Of a stretch of 64,000 nucleotides of DNA, positions 19,961 to 29,561 are shown piece by piece. The stretch comes from Carpediemonas membranifera (Eukaryota > Fornicata), in the NCBI GenBank assembly GCA_019828565.1, contig JAHDYR010000003.1, positions 434,001-498,000 on the forward strand, read 5' to 3'. The notes beneath the pieces were generated by a model. The model was not told the origin of the DNA. It saw only the letters and a program-made list of their open reading frames with translations, and ran no database searches. Position 1 is the stretch's first letter; the number at the start of each line of letters is the position of its first letter. The position numbers and the translations under genes are program-made.

Positions 19961-20808
19961 ATGTGTCAACGCTGGTCAAACCTCGCGATCCAGGCGATCT
20001 CAGACACCTCCAGAACATCTAGAAGGTAGTTATAGAAGCATAAAAGACATGTCTGGCGTCTTGAAGTATCACATGGTGTCAGTGTTGATAAAAGAGGATA
20101 ACGCATTTTATGTTGTAAATGTGAAGTGCTCGTTCGAACATGGGATCTTAACAGCGGTGTTTTATAGCTAATAGCAATGCCCTCTGAAGTTTTCAGCCTC
20201 CAGTATCTTCTACTTCCGTATGAATTAATGATTGAATCAAGAGATTGAGAAAATGAAGACTTCCCCACAAAAACCAAACATGGGGGGATAATCCATGGGG
20301 GTCAAGTACTATCCGTACATACTCAGGTTCTGTGGGGAAGTCTTCATTTTCTCGCATTCGAAAAATCTGCAAAATTTTATCAACGATGAGATGGTCTTGG
20401 AAGATTGTGCTAACAACAGAGGTGTAACTAGATCAACAAAGGATCATGGAACCCTTGGTTTGTCCTAACGCCCGAAACAGTGCCCAAAGAGCTCGTGACA
20501 CAGGTGAACGCCAGAAAGAAATGAAGTTGCTCAGAGTGTACACCATATTGTCCTAGTTCCAATACTTTTTACCATTTTCTTCCAGCTGCTTTCGTTGGCG
20601 AGTTTCATTTTTTCTTACCGTTACTTCCGCAGTATCTTGCAAGATTCAGGGGGAAATTCAAATTCACTTTTCCTTTGAGGGCAAAGCAGAATTGCGCAAT
20701 AACGCATCAATGGGTATGAGAAGCATAGAATACGTATAAAACTCAGTGTAGTTGCTGCTCACAACTTTTTGGAGGAAACAGAGCAGCGGAAGCCCCAAAC
20801 CAAAAATC
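19961..20808. other. X subterminal non-coding region
   Basis: Contains short open frames on both strands without motifs and the hairpin-forming repeat at 20247-20353. AT-rich and probably regulatory or transposase-binding. Confidence 0.5.
20247..20353. repeat. 23-bp perfect inverted repeat with 61-bp spacer
   Basis: GAGAAAATGAAGACTTCCCC... at 20247-20269 is the exact reverse complement of 20331-20353. It could form a cruciform or an RNA hairpin, or be a tiny non-autonomous insertion. No coding potential inside. Confidence 0.8.
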
Positions 20809-20844
20809 TTTCACAAACTCTTGTGAAACTTGTGAAATGTGAAA
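20809..20844 (+). promoter_or_regulatory. 36-bp GTGAAA box upstream of X transposase candidate
   Basis: TTTCACAAACTCTTGTGAAA (a palindrome) followed by CTTGTGAAATGTGAAA. The same composite box recurs at 23511-23546 (inverted), 31125-31160, 53568-53603 and 61190-61226. Here it ends 25 bp before the ATG. Confidence 0.65.
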
Positions 20845-20869
20845 GTGACTTCAGCAAAAATTCCTGAGC

Positions 20870-23419
20870 ATGCACATTGTCATACAGACCTTCATTGGCA
20901 CTGTCTACGACAATACTGGCCCTCCAAGGACTGCAGAGCGTATGAACTACATTCTCGCTCATACATACCTCTCCCTTGTTGGTATTGGCGGAAATACACA
21001 GGATCGAGGCCGCCAGCGCCGAGAATTCCGTGAAATCATCTTGGAAATGGCTAACCAGGGCCTATTTGCGGACATGGAGGTCGATCCGAGATTTTTCGCC
21101 GACCCGCACGACTCTCGACCCTTCTTGCGTGCAGTACGTTCCCATAGAGGAGTCGCCCCGACCTTCGATGTCTTCGTACGTGACCACGCGCGTATTGCTG
21201 TCACCCACGAACGCTTGCGGAGACAGCACGAGGTCTCAACTGAGGAAACTGACAACTACAAGCAGATTTTGGAGCTTGTTTCTATCCTGATGTACATCAA
21301 GTCGGGTTGTAACGCAACCCATGAGCTCTTTAAGCTCATCCGTAGTCTTTCTGCGCGACTTCATATGCCAATCATCTCCAGCAAGGCTGCTGATATCTTC
21401 GTGAAGCAGTTGCAGGTCAATATCACCAAGATCAACGGCCTGGTTGCAGCGCTGACTAGACCAGAGGTTGCTTTCTTGGGTCATCTCGTCCCTGTGGAGT
21501 CTGTCACAGTCAACACGACCTGGCGGTGGGGCAGAAATGGCACAAAGTCGAGACTCGAGTGCACCAATCGCCTAACGGTGGACGAGGGTGTCGATATCCA
21601 GCCCCTGACGGACGCGGAGAACGTCATTGACTTCAAGTGGGAGAAGCCAATGCTTGATCTTCACTACGAGACGAGCGATGAGGCCACAAGTCATCGCCCT
21701 GAGCTCAAGCAGACCCAGGGAGTCACCCTCGGCAAGCGGCTCAACAGCTCCACATGGGACAAGGTTGATCGAGTCTGGTTTGATGCCGTTCGTTACCTCA
21801 AGCAAGCTGTTCGCCACCCGGAATGGCTCGAGTCGGACCAACCCAACTACGTTCGATGCAAGAATGCCCTTGGCAACAGGGTTGGAGTCACGTTTAGCCC
21901 CATGAAGATCCTACTATGGCTTGACGGGTGGAAAGGGGGTTCTGCTGCCTTCAAGCTCCGCATCTACGACCCCACAGGCTTCACATTCCCCAACAAGATT
22001 ACTCCACCTTTCCGTATAGTCGAGTATATGGGTAGCGAGGGTGATTTGTTGATGGAAGAGTCTCTTTCTCGCGTCGAGAAGGAGATTGAGCGCCTATACA
22101 CGAGTCAGATACCCATCAGAGACACTGGTGAGGTCACGATCTTCGACCATGTCATCGTCATGGGCGATCATGCCGCCCTCCGCCACATGCTGTCCAGAAA
22201 GTCGGGCCGGCCCAACTATCCACACCCTTGCAACACGATTTACCACAAAAGTAAGGCGCTCCACCCGATAGCAGGCCGCCATCGTCTCACCATCAAGGAC
22301 AACCTGGACGATAAGACAGCATACCAGGCTGAAGTCGACGACCCGAACCGAGTTCAAGATGTACTTGCAATCTATGGCGATTTCACCAATGAACGCATGG
22401 TATTCGAGAATTGTAGTGTCATCCCTCTTGAGAAGATCGTCATATGCCCTCCATTCATGCACGACTCGCACCGTTTACTCGAGCAGGTTGCCCATATCTG
22501 TGGTTCTTTCAAGAAGCATCCCACCACCCGCGGGTCCCGCGAGGAGATCATCCAGAATAAGCTCCTCAACCTTAAGCTTGGCCGTATGTCGTCCATGCGA
22601 AGCATCGATAGGACCGTAGGTTGTAACGAGCAGTCGTCCGCACGTGTAAGGATGGCTGCCACGACTAAGAGGACTACGTTGCTCTCCCTGAGTGCATTCA
22701 AGATATCATTCGGCTCATTGGCTACCTCCAGGCCATGTACTACTCGTCCGAACCTGTGACTGACGCGGCTGTCGCGTTTCACTTCATGGCTGCCGCAGTG
22801 GCCCACCTCATTCACGTCACGATTGCGTTCATTCCTAACAAGGATAAGACTTCCATATCCCTGCTATCAAGCAGCGAAGCGAAGACGAAGGAGAAACCGT
22901 GCGCTGAGAACCTCTACAGCATCAGCAGACTCACGACGCAGCCCCTGTGCCACAAGCATCTCAAGGTGCCGCTGTTCTATATCCTAGAGGAGTACTTTGA
23001 GCGAGAGTTCATCAAGAACCAGGAGGTAGCAGCCAAGTTGCACAGGAAGGCAGTCCTTGAGGGCATTTGCTTGATCGAGCAGACAACTCTCGCGTGTTCC
23101 TTCCTGACGGGCATGCGTTCTTTTTGGTCGGCAGGACTACTCTGTCCCCCAGCTCCAGCGACTCAAGTGTGTGCGAGTTCACGACTGCTGTAAGGATGCG
23201 AAGCATTGGTTTGGTGTCCGCACACTGACCACCGTGACCTTCGAGCCAACTCGTGAGATGATCCAGACCTTTCAGGAGACTGTTGATGAAGTGTGGGAGT
23301 TTGTAGAAGAGCATACGACGCTGACGTGGGGTGAGGAGGGCACGATGTCATGCAGTCTGGCGGACCATGGCATAGAGTTAGTTTGCTGCCTGTGTGGAGA
23401 GTGTAGCAGACAGAATTGA
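20870..23419 (+). pseudogene. X transposase candidate (RNase H-fold DDE type), split frames
   Basis: The first frame gives 629 residues from ATG 20870, with no recognised N-terminal domain. Residues ~340-470 have a layout I associate with RNase H-fold transposases: a hydrophobic strand with Asp (MKILLWLDGWKGG), then IFDHVIVMGDHAALRHML ahead of a Cys/His segment (NYPHPCNTIYHKSKALH). D in LLWLDG and D in VMGDHA are the proposed catalytic pair; the third acid is not placed. The frame changes near 22650: excising a 26-bp GTAAGG...AAGAG segment joins it to DYVALPECIQDIIRL and the frame at 22735-23193. A further change near 23120-23190 leads to the end at 23419. Introns or decay are both possible. 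In copy B this region lies beyond the gap. Confidence 0.5.
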
Positions 23420-23481
23420 GGCATCCGCGTGATATAAAGTGATGTAAGATGGTTCCGTGATAAATTCATTCATTTTTCATA

Positions 23482-23546
23482 TGTGCCACTTTTTTTTCAT
23501 GAATGGCACATTTCACATTTCGCAGGTTTCACAAAAGTTTGTGAAA
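23482..23546 (+). promoter_or_regulatory. Two adjacent palindromic boxes upstream of GNAT-like gene
   Basis: A 29-bp box TGTGCCA...TGGCACA (23482-23510) is followed directly by the inverted 36-bp GTGAAA box (23511-23546). The 29-bp box occurs in reverse orientation at 28479-28507 upstream of the caspase/CHAT-like gene. The copy B equivalents are at 61227-61252 and 61190-61226. Confidence 0.65.
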
Positions 23547-23718
23547 ATGAACCAAACGGGGAAAGAATCTTGGACAGAGGATACTCTTGCAGCCCATAAG
23601 GCTTATATACAGTACGTAAGACTTTCTGATAAGTCAGACATCATCCCCAGTGTCCGTACGTTTTTTTAAGCAGGACGTTGCCACGAGAGGAGTTGATGAC
23701 ATCGATCATCGCTTCTTC
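23547..23718 (+). other. Leader or first exon of the GNAT-like gene
   Basis: An ATG at 23547 directly follows the GTGAAA box and opens MNQTGKESWTEDTLAAHKAY. A GTACGTAAG donor at 23612 and a TTTTTTTAAGCAG acceptor ending 23673 could define a 62-bp intron, but splicing does not join the frame to the GNAT part. Copies A and B differ here by TA and T-run length, so it may be untranslated. Confidence 0.35.
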
Positions 23719-24504
23719 ATGTTTGTTCACCCAGTGTTGCCCAGGTATTTACCCAGATTGGTTGCGATTCGTGACTGCAAGACTGATTCCATCATTTCGG
23801 CCTTGTTGCTCACGAAGGAGTCATACAACACCGAAGCTACTGATGAAACCCCTTCCGAGCTGCGCCAGGACTTATATGTTGTGGTTATTCGCACGGCATT
23901 CTATGCCAGGGGCAATGGTCTCGCCACGATTCTTCTTTCGGTTGCCTCTGCCGGACAGAGGATCCGCCTGCAGTGTGTAAGTTCTCTTGTGCCAGCCTAC
24001 CAGCGTATGGGGATGTCCATCTCCAAGCAAAAGTCCACGATGGAGTACCTGGATGATGCGAAACTGGTGACCATGGAGGCAACATACGGCCCGAACAAGT
24101 GGACGAAGCTCGGTGAGAGTCTCGTTGCTTGCCATGGATATGCCATGAAGTCCTGGAGGGCTCCCCCGTCCGTCGACTACGGTACGGCTTTCACTTCTGT
24201 GGACCAGGTCCAGCCTCCCCAAAGAGAACCCAAGCCACCCAACCCACCCTGCCCACCAAGCCCTCGGACAAGCTCAACCGCTACATTAAGCGTCTGAGGA
24301 AGAGTGTTACCCCGCACCCGACGCGCAAGAAGCAACGTGAGATAATCATCGCCCTTTACGACAGCAACCGAAGGGATTTGGTCCAAAAAGATCGTGGATA
24401 AGAGATCAAAGATGCGTAAGGATTACCAGAAAGAGAACTATTTCGAGGAAGAGTGGTACCATCTGCTGTCTGAGAAGGAAGATGAGGAAGAGAATGAAGA
24501 TTAA
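23719..24504 (+). pseudogene. X GNAT-like N-acetyltransferase, frame-disrupted
   Basis: From ATG 23719 (MFVHPVLPRYLPRLVAI). The acetyl-CoA-binding motif A is visible as FYARGNGLATILLSVA (R/Q-x-x-G-x-G/A type loop, residues ~54-69), followed by the motif B-like LVPAYQRMGMSI. GNAT enzymes transfer acetyl from CoA to amines such as histone lysines. The C-terminal part is Pro-rich, then basic (NRYIKRLRKSVTPHPTRKKQ) and ends in an acidic tail. Copy A has lost one C near 24249 and gained one A near 24388 relative to copy B; copy B has other indels, so neither copy reads through. A GTAAGT...CTACCAG stretch at about 23979 could be a 27-bp intron. Converges on the next gene. Confidence 0.5.
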
Positions 24505-24524
24505 ATGAAGAAGCAGTCGATTTA

Positions 24525-25211
24525 TTACTCATTTGAGTTGACGTTAGCTGCGTGGAAGAGCAGGAGGCTCGCGTAAACGGGTATACGCAGAACATCACGA
24601 GCCTCTGCAGCGGCACGGGCAGCGTTCCTCTTCTCAATCACAGCGGCGAGGTCCTTGAAGGTCTTCGAGTGCTTCTTGAGGACAAGCTGCGGACGCTCGA
24701 AGATGAGCTTAGAGTCCTTGCGGCACACACTCTCCAGAAGGACCTCTCTGACCTTGTCGACAGAGATACCAAGCCTCTGGGCGACGAAGGCGTAAGCGCG
24801 GGGGCGGACCGACTGAGGGATGCCGTGGAACAGCTCGCGGTACTCACGGACAGTTGCCAAGAGAGGGCTGCCATGGTCGACCTCATCTCCTTCGGCGTCC
24901 AGGCTGATGAGGGCCCTGAAGCGCTTCTCCTTGGCCTCAGAAGACTCGCCCTTGAACTGCGCCATGATCTTCTCGATGCTGTCGAGAGTACGGAACTCCG
25001 CTTCATCCCTAAGATCCTCCGGAACGAATGTGGGGAGGTCATTGGGGCGTCTGTCAACCACCTCATTGCAAATGCGGTTTCCGGTGGCGACATCGGCAGC
25101 GGAGATGCTTCCAGCAGCGTGCTCCTTCTCTAAGTAAGTAGAAATCATTTCCACAGCGTTTAGACGCTTTCTGCCCTTGCTCTTAGCAGTATTACTCCGT
25201 TTCGGAGGCAT
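24525..25211 (-). CDS. X basic protein of unknown family (228 aa)
   Basis: Intact from ATG 25211. The N-terminus is a basic, nuclear-localisation-like stretch (MPPKRSNTAKSKGRKRLN), followed by an all-helical, charged body. No zinc, membrane or enzymatic motif is seen. Its stop is about 20 bp from the end of the convergent GNAT-like gene. The copy B version (59520-60204) has an indel at the QRLGIS position and changes frame. It may be a DNA-binding or accessory factor of the element; this is inference from the basic N-terminus and context. Confidence 0.7.
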   Translation of the reverse strand: MPPKRSNTAKSKGRKRLNAVEMISTYLEKEHAAGSISAADVATGNRICNEVVDRRPNDLPTFVPEDLRDEAEFRTLDSIEKIMAQFKGESSEAKEKRFRALISLDAEGDEVDHGSPLLATVREYRELFHGIPQSVRPRAYAFVAQRLGISVDKVREVLLESVCRKDSKLIFERPQLVLKKHSKTFKDLAAVIEKRNAARAAAEARDVLRIPVYASLLLFHAANVNSNE

Positions 25212-25740
25212 AACGTTTCTTCAAGGTGCACTTTATGCTCGCAACGAAATTAGAAAACCAAACGAAGAAAGGAGAAGAGTATCGATCCTCAAACGCTGGC
25301 AAGCATGTGTATATCACTAAAACAACATCATGAGAGCTCTGTGGCCTCGAATGGCCTGTAATAGAACCTAAACAACATCAACAATTGTAACTCGTCGAGG
25401 AAGCGTTGAGATGAACTATAAACGCGGGAATGGATCAAACAATGGATTTAAGAGTGGCATACAAGGCCAGAATACCGCAATTATCGTCCGTTGATCCACG
25501 TGACCTCCATCTTGGTCGGTATCCAGAGAAAGCCCTTCAGACGCTCGCAACACAACATTTAGAAGACTTATCGTGAATGGCTCCTTCCATGATGGACCTT
25601 CACCTGGACATGCCATCTCTGACATGTCCAATGGTCTCCATTGAGCTCGCATTCATCCCTCTGAGCATCCGCCCCATGGTCCAATCAGATGCCCAATCAA
25701 AATTCTGCACCGAAGTGCCCCGAGGACCTCCTCTGAGTTC
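25212..25740. other. X intergenic spacer, divergent promoter region
   Basis: No supported gene. About 530 bp between the -strand gene and the palindrome cluster that leads into the OTU gene. Confidence 0.5.
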
Positions 25741-25911
25741 ATAAGGCTCTCAGAGCCTTATACACCAATTCGAAATCGTGTATAAGGCTCTCAGAGCCTA
25801 ATGAATCTCCCGCGCGCCGTTGCCTACTGATACTGGTCATTTTTCCGCATGGTTTATTAGGCTCTCAGAGCCTTATGAATTTTTTCATTAGGTCCTGAGA
25901 GCCTTATAATC
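25741..25911. promoter_or_regulatory. Four AAGGCTCTCAGAGCCTT palindromes in front of the OTU gene
   Basis: Copies at 25741-25761, 25781-25800, 25857-25878 and 25888-25911. Core AGGCTCT-C-AGAGCCT is an inverted repeat around one central base; the fourth copy is imperfect. The last copy ends at the ATG of the OTU gene (25912). Copy B carries the same set at about 58820-58990. Spacing is irregular (about 20, 56 and 9 bp), which fits a dimeric factor's binding sites. Confidence 0.75.
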
Positions 25912-27285
25912 ATGCAATCGGTTTTCGACTTCTACATGCTCTTGAAGCGTTCGAAAACGTTTGGTAAGCAGTTCTTTATCTTCTATGACAGCGCTGAGAT
26001 CAGTCAGGCCTCATCAAACGCGCAGGAGATGATCAAGTGCTCACTTCTTCGTAAGTTCCTTCTGCCCGATGACAAGATCCTCACCGCCCTTCTTCGTGAT
26101 CGTAAGTACTTTCCCCATACCTTTTTACACAGATATTGGCTGGAAAACGCTTCGCAAGCTCTTCAGGTCGCCTCACCTTATCCTGCACCTAAGAGAAACT
26201 GCCGAGGCTCAGCTTGAGCTGATCACGACATCGGCTGAGCTGAAGAAGGTCATGGGAGATCATGCCTACGACAGCCTTGTCCAGAAGGTCCGCCGAGAAG
26301 TGTCTTCGGATCACGAGCACGACGTTGGAGGTAAGTACTCCAAATAACTCCTGCTTATTCAGTCCTTTCGCTGCTCCGTGAGCGCATAATGCGCAAGGTG
26401 AAGCCAGGAAGGTCGGGGGTCGTCCGTTCGTTCAAGAACAACGCCGAGCCTGAGCTGTCGGACCCGGTCGACGTGCAGTTCGACCGGATAAGGCACCTGG
26501 ACGCGCTTCTGATGGACTCTCCCGTCCACAGAAGTACCCTGAGTGGCACATCGCGCCTCCTGCGCCGCCATCTTGCCGTGGAACACAACGGTGCGATCCG
26601 TGATTTGAAGAGGGAGCTTTGGCGAGCCCGGGCCAAGATTGAAAAGCTCGAGACGGAGAAGCTTGTGCCCTTGAAGAAGGAGGCTGAGGTCATAGACCTG
26701 GATCGGGAGGCTTTGGTGGCCGCAGACCCCAAAGATGACGTCCAGACCATCATGGAGAAGACCGCTAAGAAGTTTAAGAACGATACAAGCTCTCTGAAGC
26801 GGTCTGAGGTGCCTGGGGATGGCTCATGCATTCTCAGCGCCATGCATCTCATCAGGACTGGGTCCCAGCCTACTGTTGGTGAGAAGCTTCAGCTGTACGA
26901 GGACATCCGATCCTTCTGTGAGGGCAAGGGGTTCGAGGGCGACCCGTTCTCTGAGATGCCTGGCTCCCCTTTCCCCTGGGCAGACCATGAGGCCATCCAG
27001 GCCAGTGTAGAGCTGAGTCACACTCCGGTAATCATCACCCAGATCGACGAGGACCTTACCTGCCTCTGGGTCCACAAAGGTTGGGAAGATTCAGAGTTCT
27101 TGCCCATCCAGGATGCGACGCTGGACAAGATCTTAGGTCTTTGTGAGAGCATGAAGCTCACTCAGTTCATCGTCATCGAGAATCGTCATGCCTGTGTCTA
27201 CAGTCTTCCGGACCGCAAGCGCAAGGCAGCTGCCGCAGAGCCCGAGAAGCGTGCTACTCGTCCGGAGGATGTCACCCGCTCATAA
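25912..27285 (+). CDS. X OTU-type cysteine protease, three exons
   Basis: Exons 25912-26101, 26133-26330 and 26363-27285, with introns of 31 and 32 bp (GTAAGTAC...TACACAG and GTAAGTAC...TTATTCAG). Splicing gives one 436-residue frame. A helical/coiled N-terminal part is followed by a C-terminal OTU domain: VPGDGSCILSAMHLI contains the D-G-x-C catalytic loop (Asp and Cys at residues ~282 and 285 of the spliced protein), and ENRHACVY carries the catalytic His (~405). OTU enzymes cleave ubiquitin or ubiquitin-like conjugates. The C-terminus is basic (PDRKRKAAAAEPEKRAT). Starts directly after the fourth AGGCTCT box; convergent with SET gene, 30 bp apart. Copy B is broken by single-base indels. 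Confidence 0.75.
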
Positions 27286-27315
27286 ATGATTGATTGAATT
27301 GATATCTCTTCAAGT

Positions 27316-28319
27316 TTATTCACTCTTGCCTTGAGTCATGCGCGCAGTGTGGAAGCGCTTACGGGCGGGGTTGGACTTGGTCTTCCGCTTGCGGGGCTGC
27401 GGCTTGACCTGCAGTATTTTGAACTGCTCCACCTTTCGAGCGAGGTAGTGAGGGTCATCTATGGCGAGACTCTTGAAGCGAGCAACCGGGTGCTCCTCTT
27501 CATCGGCCTCAAAGTAGGTCTCGCCATAATCGATGCGCAAGAACTCGCCGCGAACGATGTTGGCAGTGGCCCTGACCGATATCACTGGCAGGCCATCCAC
27601 CAAGACGTCCACGAACTCACAGTTGACATCGTCAGGGCTGTGGTTAATCAGGTGGACACCCGCTGCGGCCGACATGGCATCGACGGCGACCTGACTGTCA
27701 GCGAATGACATGCTGTGTAATGGTAATGGAATATGCGAAACAAACACCATCTGGCCGTTGTTGCTGGCCGTCTCAGCATCGGGAATCAGCTTCCCGAAGT
27801 ATATGCCGAGACATGTGCCAGCTGAGATATCCTCAGTGGCAATCATGCCTCGGCCGACGCTCTGCGTCCGATTGAGGAGCCGGATGGTCGGGCTCCTGGG
27901 TCAGACGGGGGGTCGCAACGGGTCTCGGATGAGATCCAGGCCGGAGCAGGAATGGCCTGAAGGCTTATCTCATCCGAAATCAGCCGCTTGACGTCCTGCA
28001 GGTCTGAACCCGGGTAAACATGCGTCCACCTAGGGTGGACGTGCATGACGGACCCCTCGACGGAGTCCTCCTCGGCTTCAGACGAGCTGGATGAATGGGA
28101 AGGCGACTCGGGAGGCGGAGGAGGAGGAGAATCTTGCTCCTTACCATCCTCGGGCGACTCGGGAGGCGGAGGAGGAGGTGATGCTGCCGTTACAGTCGTT
28201 TCCGCAGGACGTTGATCCTGCGGAGAAGCAGATGACTCAAAAGTCTTGTTGGGTGGATTTTGAGTCCTTCTCTTACCTACCGGTTGCTGCTTCCTTGCGG
28301 GCATCTTTCTTCTCGCCAT
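27316..28319 (-). pseudogene. X SET-domain protein (putative lysine methyltransferase)
   Basis: Start taken at ATG 28319 (MARRKMPARKQQP), because the A-run just upstream varies between copies. N-terminal part: basic, then Pro/Glu/Ser-rich with two PPPPPPESP blocks. The SET domain is at the C-terminal half: GMIATEDISAGTCLGIYFGK, then VHLINHSPDDVNCEF (the NHS...N-C core that binds AdoMet) and GEFLRIDYGETYF (GE-x-x-x-DYG lysine-channel motif). A post-SET cysteine cluster is absent. Copy A has one extra C in a run near 27907-27912 that splits it (27843-28370 and 27316-27846); copy B reads through there. A GTAGGT...CCGCAG stretch (63 bp in A, 64 in B) inside the N-terminus is a likely intron. Confidence 0.7.
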
Positions 28320-28478
28320 ATCTTCGTTCTCTTTTTTTCTCGCAACTCCCGATCCGAAGAACAGGCGCATCGCTGATCAGATCCGAACAATACTGCAGTA
28401 GCATGCATAAATAGTGTAGCAATGAAGGTATACCTCTTTACTTGGATCAAAAAGCTTGTCCTTTGCTTCAAATCAAAA

Positions 28479-28507
28479 TGTGCCATTCATGAAAAAAAAT
28501 TGGCACA
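28479..28507 (+). promoter_or_regulatory. 29-bp TGTGCCA...TGGCACA box, divergent SET/CHAT promoter
   Basis: Near-exact reverse complement of the box at 23482-23510. It ends 6 bp before the ATG of the caspase/CHAT-like gene and lies 160 bp from the SET start. The copy B version (56223-56250) differs by one T. Confidence 0.65.
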
Positions 28508-28513
28508 TTGCAA

Positions 28514-29518
28514 ATGGACGAGAAATACGGAGAATTCGGCACGCGACGCATCAGTAAGGACCAAGAAGTCTTTGAATGTGTCTGTGGTAAGGTTCAGCTC
28601 AGGCGTGGACATCGCGGGATCGGTTTCAAGTCTTCTTCCTCTCACGAGTGTCCTTTTACAACAGAGAAGTTGATTAACCGACGGGTGCTAATCACCATCG
28701 AGCCGCTGCATGGTTTCGAGACCCCGACTCAGCCCTACCCCGTCTTCCGCGTGGAAAGTCTTGCCAACTCATCTGGCTATCATTTCAAGCTCAAGACGGC
28801 TCTAGAGCTCGTTGATGATGAGTGGCTGACTGCCGTTGCCCGCACCTTTAAGTCTACGTCCCATCTGGCCGAGGTACTTGAGGAGTTGGCGTCGCAGTAC
28901 TCTAACTTCGACACTTACTGGGTGATATCGGGTCATTCTGATACAGAAACGTCGCGTATGATCATTGATACGTCTACGAACGAGTTTCTGTATCACCATG
29001 ATCTGGTCCAGCTCATCCTCAGGTCATTCGAGAGCCCTTCCTTGGTGAGATCGACGCGTGTGCGTCTGATTTACTTTGCCACCTGCTCCGGACTCGACAG
29101 ATCTGAGGAGTCTCAGCTGTGCAGTGCTATTTCGACAGCCAAGTACAAGAACACATGCATTATCCTCACTCCTGAGAAGGTTCTGGCGCATGAGCTTGTT
29201 CTCCAGGACGCCTATTGGCTCTACCGCGTGACATGCCTCGACAATCCTCTTTTCTTTCTGACGAAGTACTTCTCTGGCTATCGTTTCGCGCCTGGCTCAG
29301 CAGGAAGACGGATTATAGCCAATGGTTCCTTGTCATTTCCCAACGAGGCCAGGGTCATCATGTCTGAGACTAGCTATGCCCGGCCCATTCCTCTTCCTGA
29401 AATGCAAGACATCGTTTCTGATGTCAACGAGTATGACCCGTTAAGAACCGACCAGAGAAGACTTATGAATGATCGATACATAAGCATGATGACCCGTGCG
29501 CTTGAGAGAGACGTGTAG
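28514..29518 (+). CDS. X caspase/CHAT-like (clan CD) cysteine protease candidate
   Basis: 334 residues from ATG 28514. The central part has the clan CD signature: hydrophobic strand ending TYWVISGHSD (candidate His ~141) and, 50 residues later, strand RVRLIYFATCSGLDR (candidate Cys ~191). That is the H-G/S spacer and A-C spacing of caspases, separases and CHAT proteases. A short Cys pair (ECVCG) and another Cys at the N-terminus may bind metal. No prodomain or death-fold region is recognised. The gene is intact in copy A; copy B (55211-56216) differs only at the N-terminus by one T in a run. Substrate unknown. It could also be an inactive clan CD fold; the two catalytic residues are the only support. 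Confidence 0.6.
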   Translation: MDEKYGEFGTRRISKDQEVFECVCGKVQLRRGHRGIGFKSSSSHECPFTTEKLINRRVLITIEPLHGFETPTQPYPVFRVESLANSSGYHFKLKTALELVDDEWLTAVARTFKSTSHLAEVLEELASQYSNFDTYWVISGHSDTETSRMIIDTSTNEFLYHHDLVQLILRSFESPSLVRSTRVRLIYFATCSGLDRSEESQLCSAISTAKYKNTCIILTPEKVLAHELVLQDAYWLYRVTCLDNPLFFLTKYFSGYRFAPGSAGRRIIANGSLSFPNEARVIMSETSYARPIPLPEMQDIVSDVNEYDPLRTDQRRLMNDRYISMMTRALERDV

Positions 29519-29561
29519 TAAACAGATATATATACAATTTATGATCATCTCTCACTAAACA

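Noticed and set aside
19830-20277. Small ORFs crossing or near the left TIR as element genes
   Set aside because: The + ORF joins R0 antisense to X sequence across the insertion junction; the - ORF lacks motifs and cannot be checked in copy B.
20870-22759. RAG1/Transib assignment of the transposase candidate
   Set aside because: Only two Asp residues and a Cys/His segment match in a general way; no family-specific motif can be shown by eye.
25741-25911. Repeated 17-bp palindromes as a CRISPR-like array
   Set aside because: Spacing is irregular, the repeats are few and imperfect, no cas-like gene is nearby, and the context is eukaryotic.
25964-25991. 28-bp intron (GTAAGC...GACAG) in the first exon of the OTU gene
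   Set aside because: Splicing it leads to a stop codon soon after; the unspliced frame is open to the next intron.
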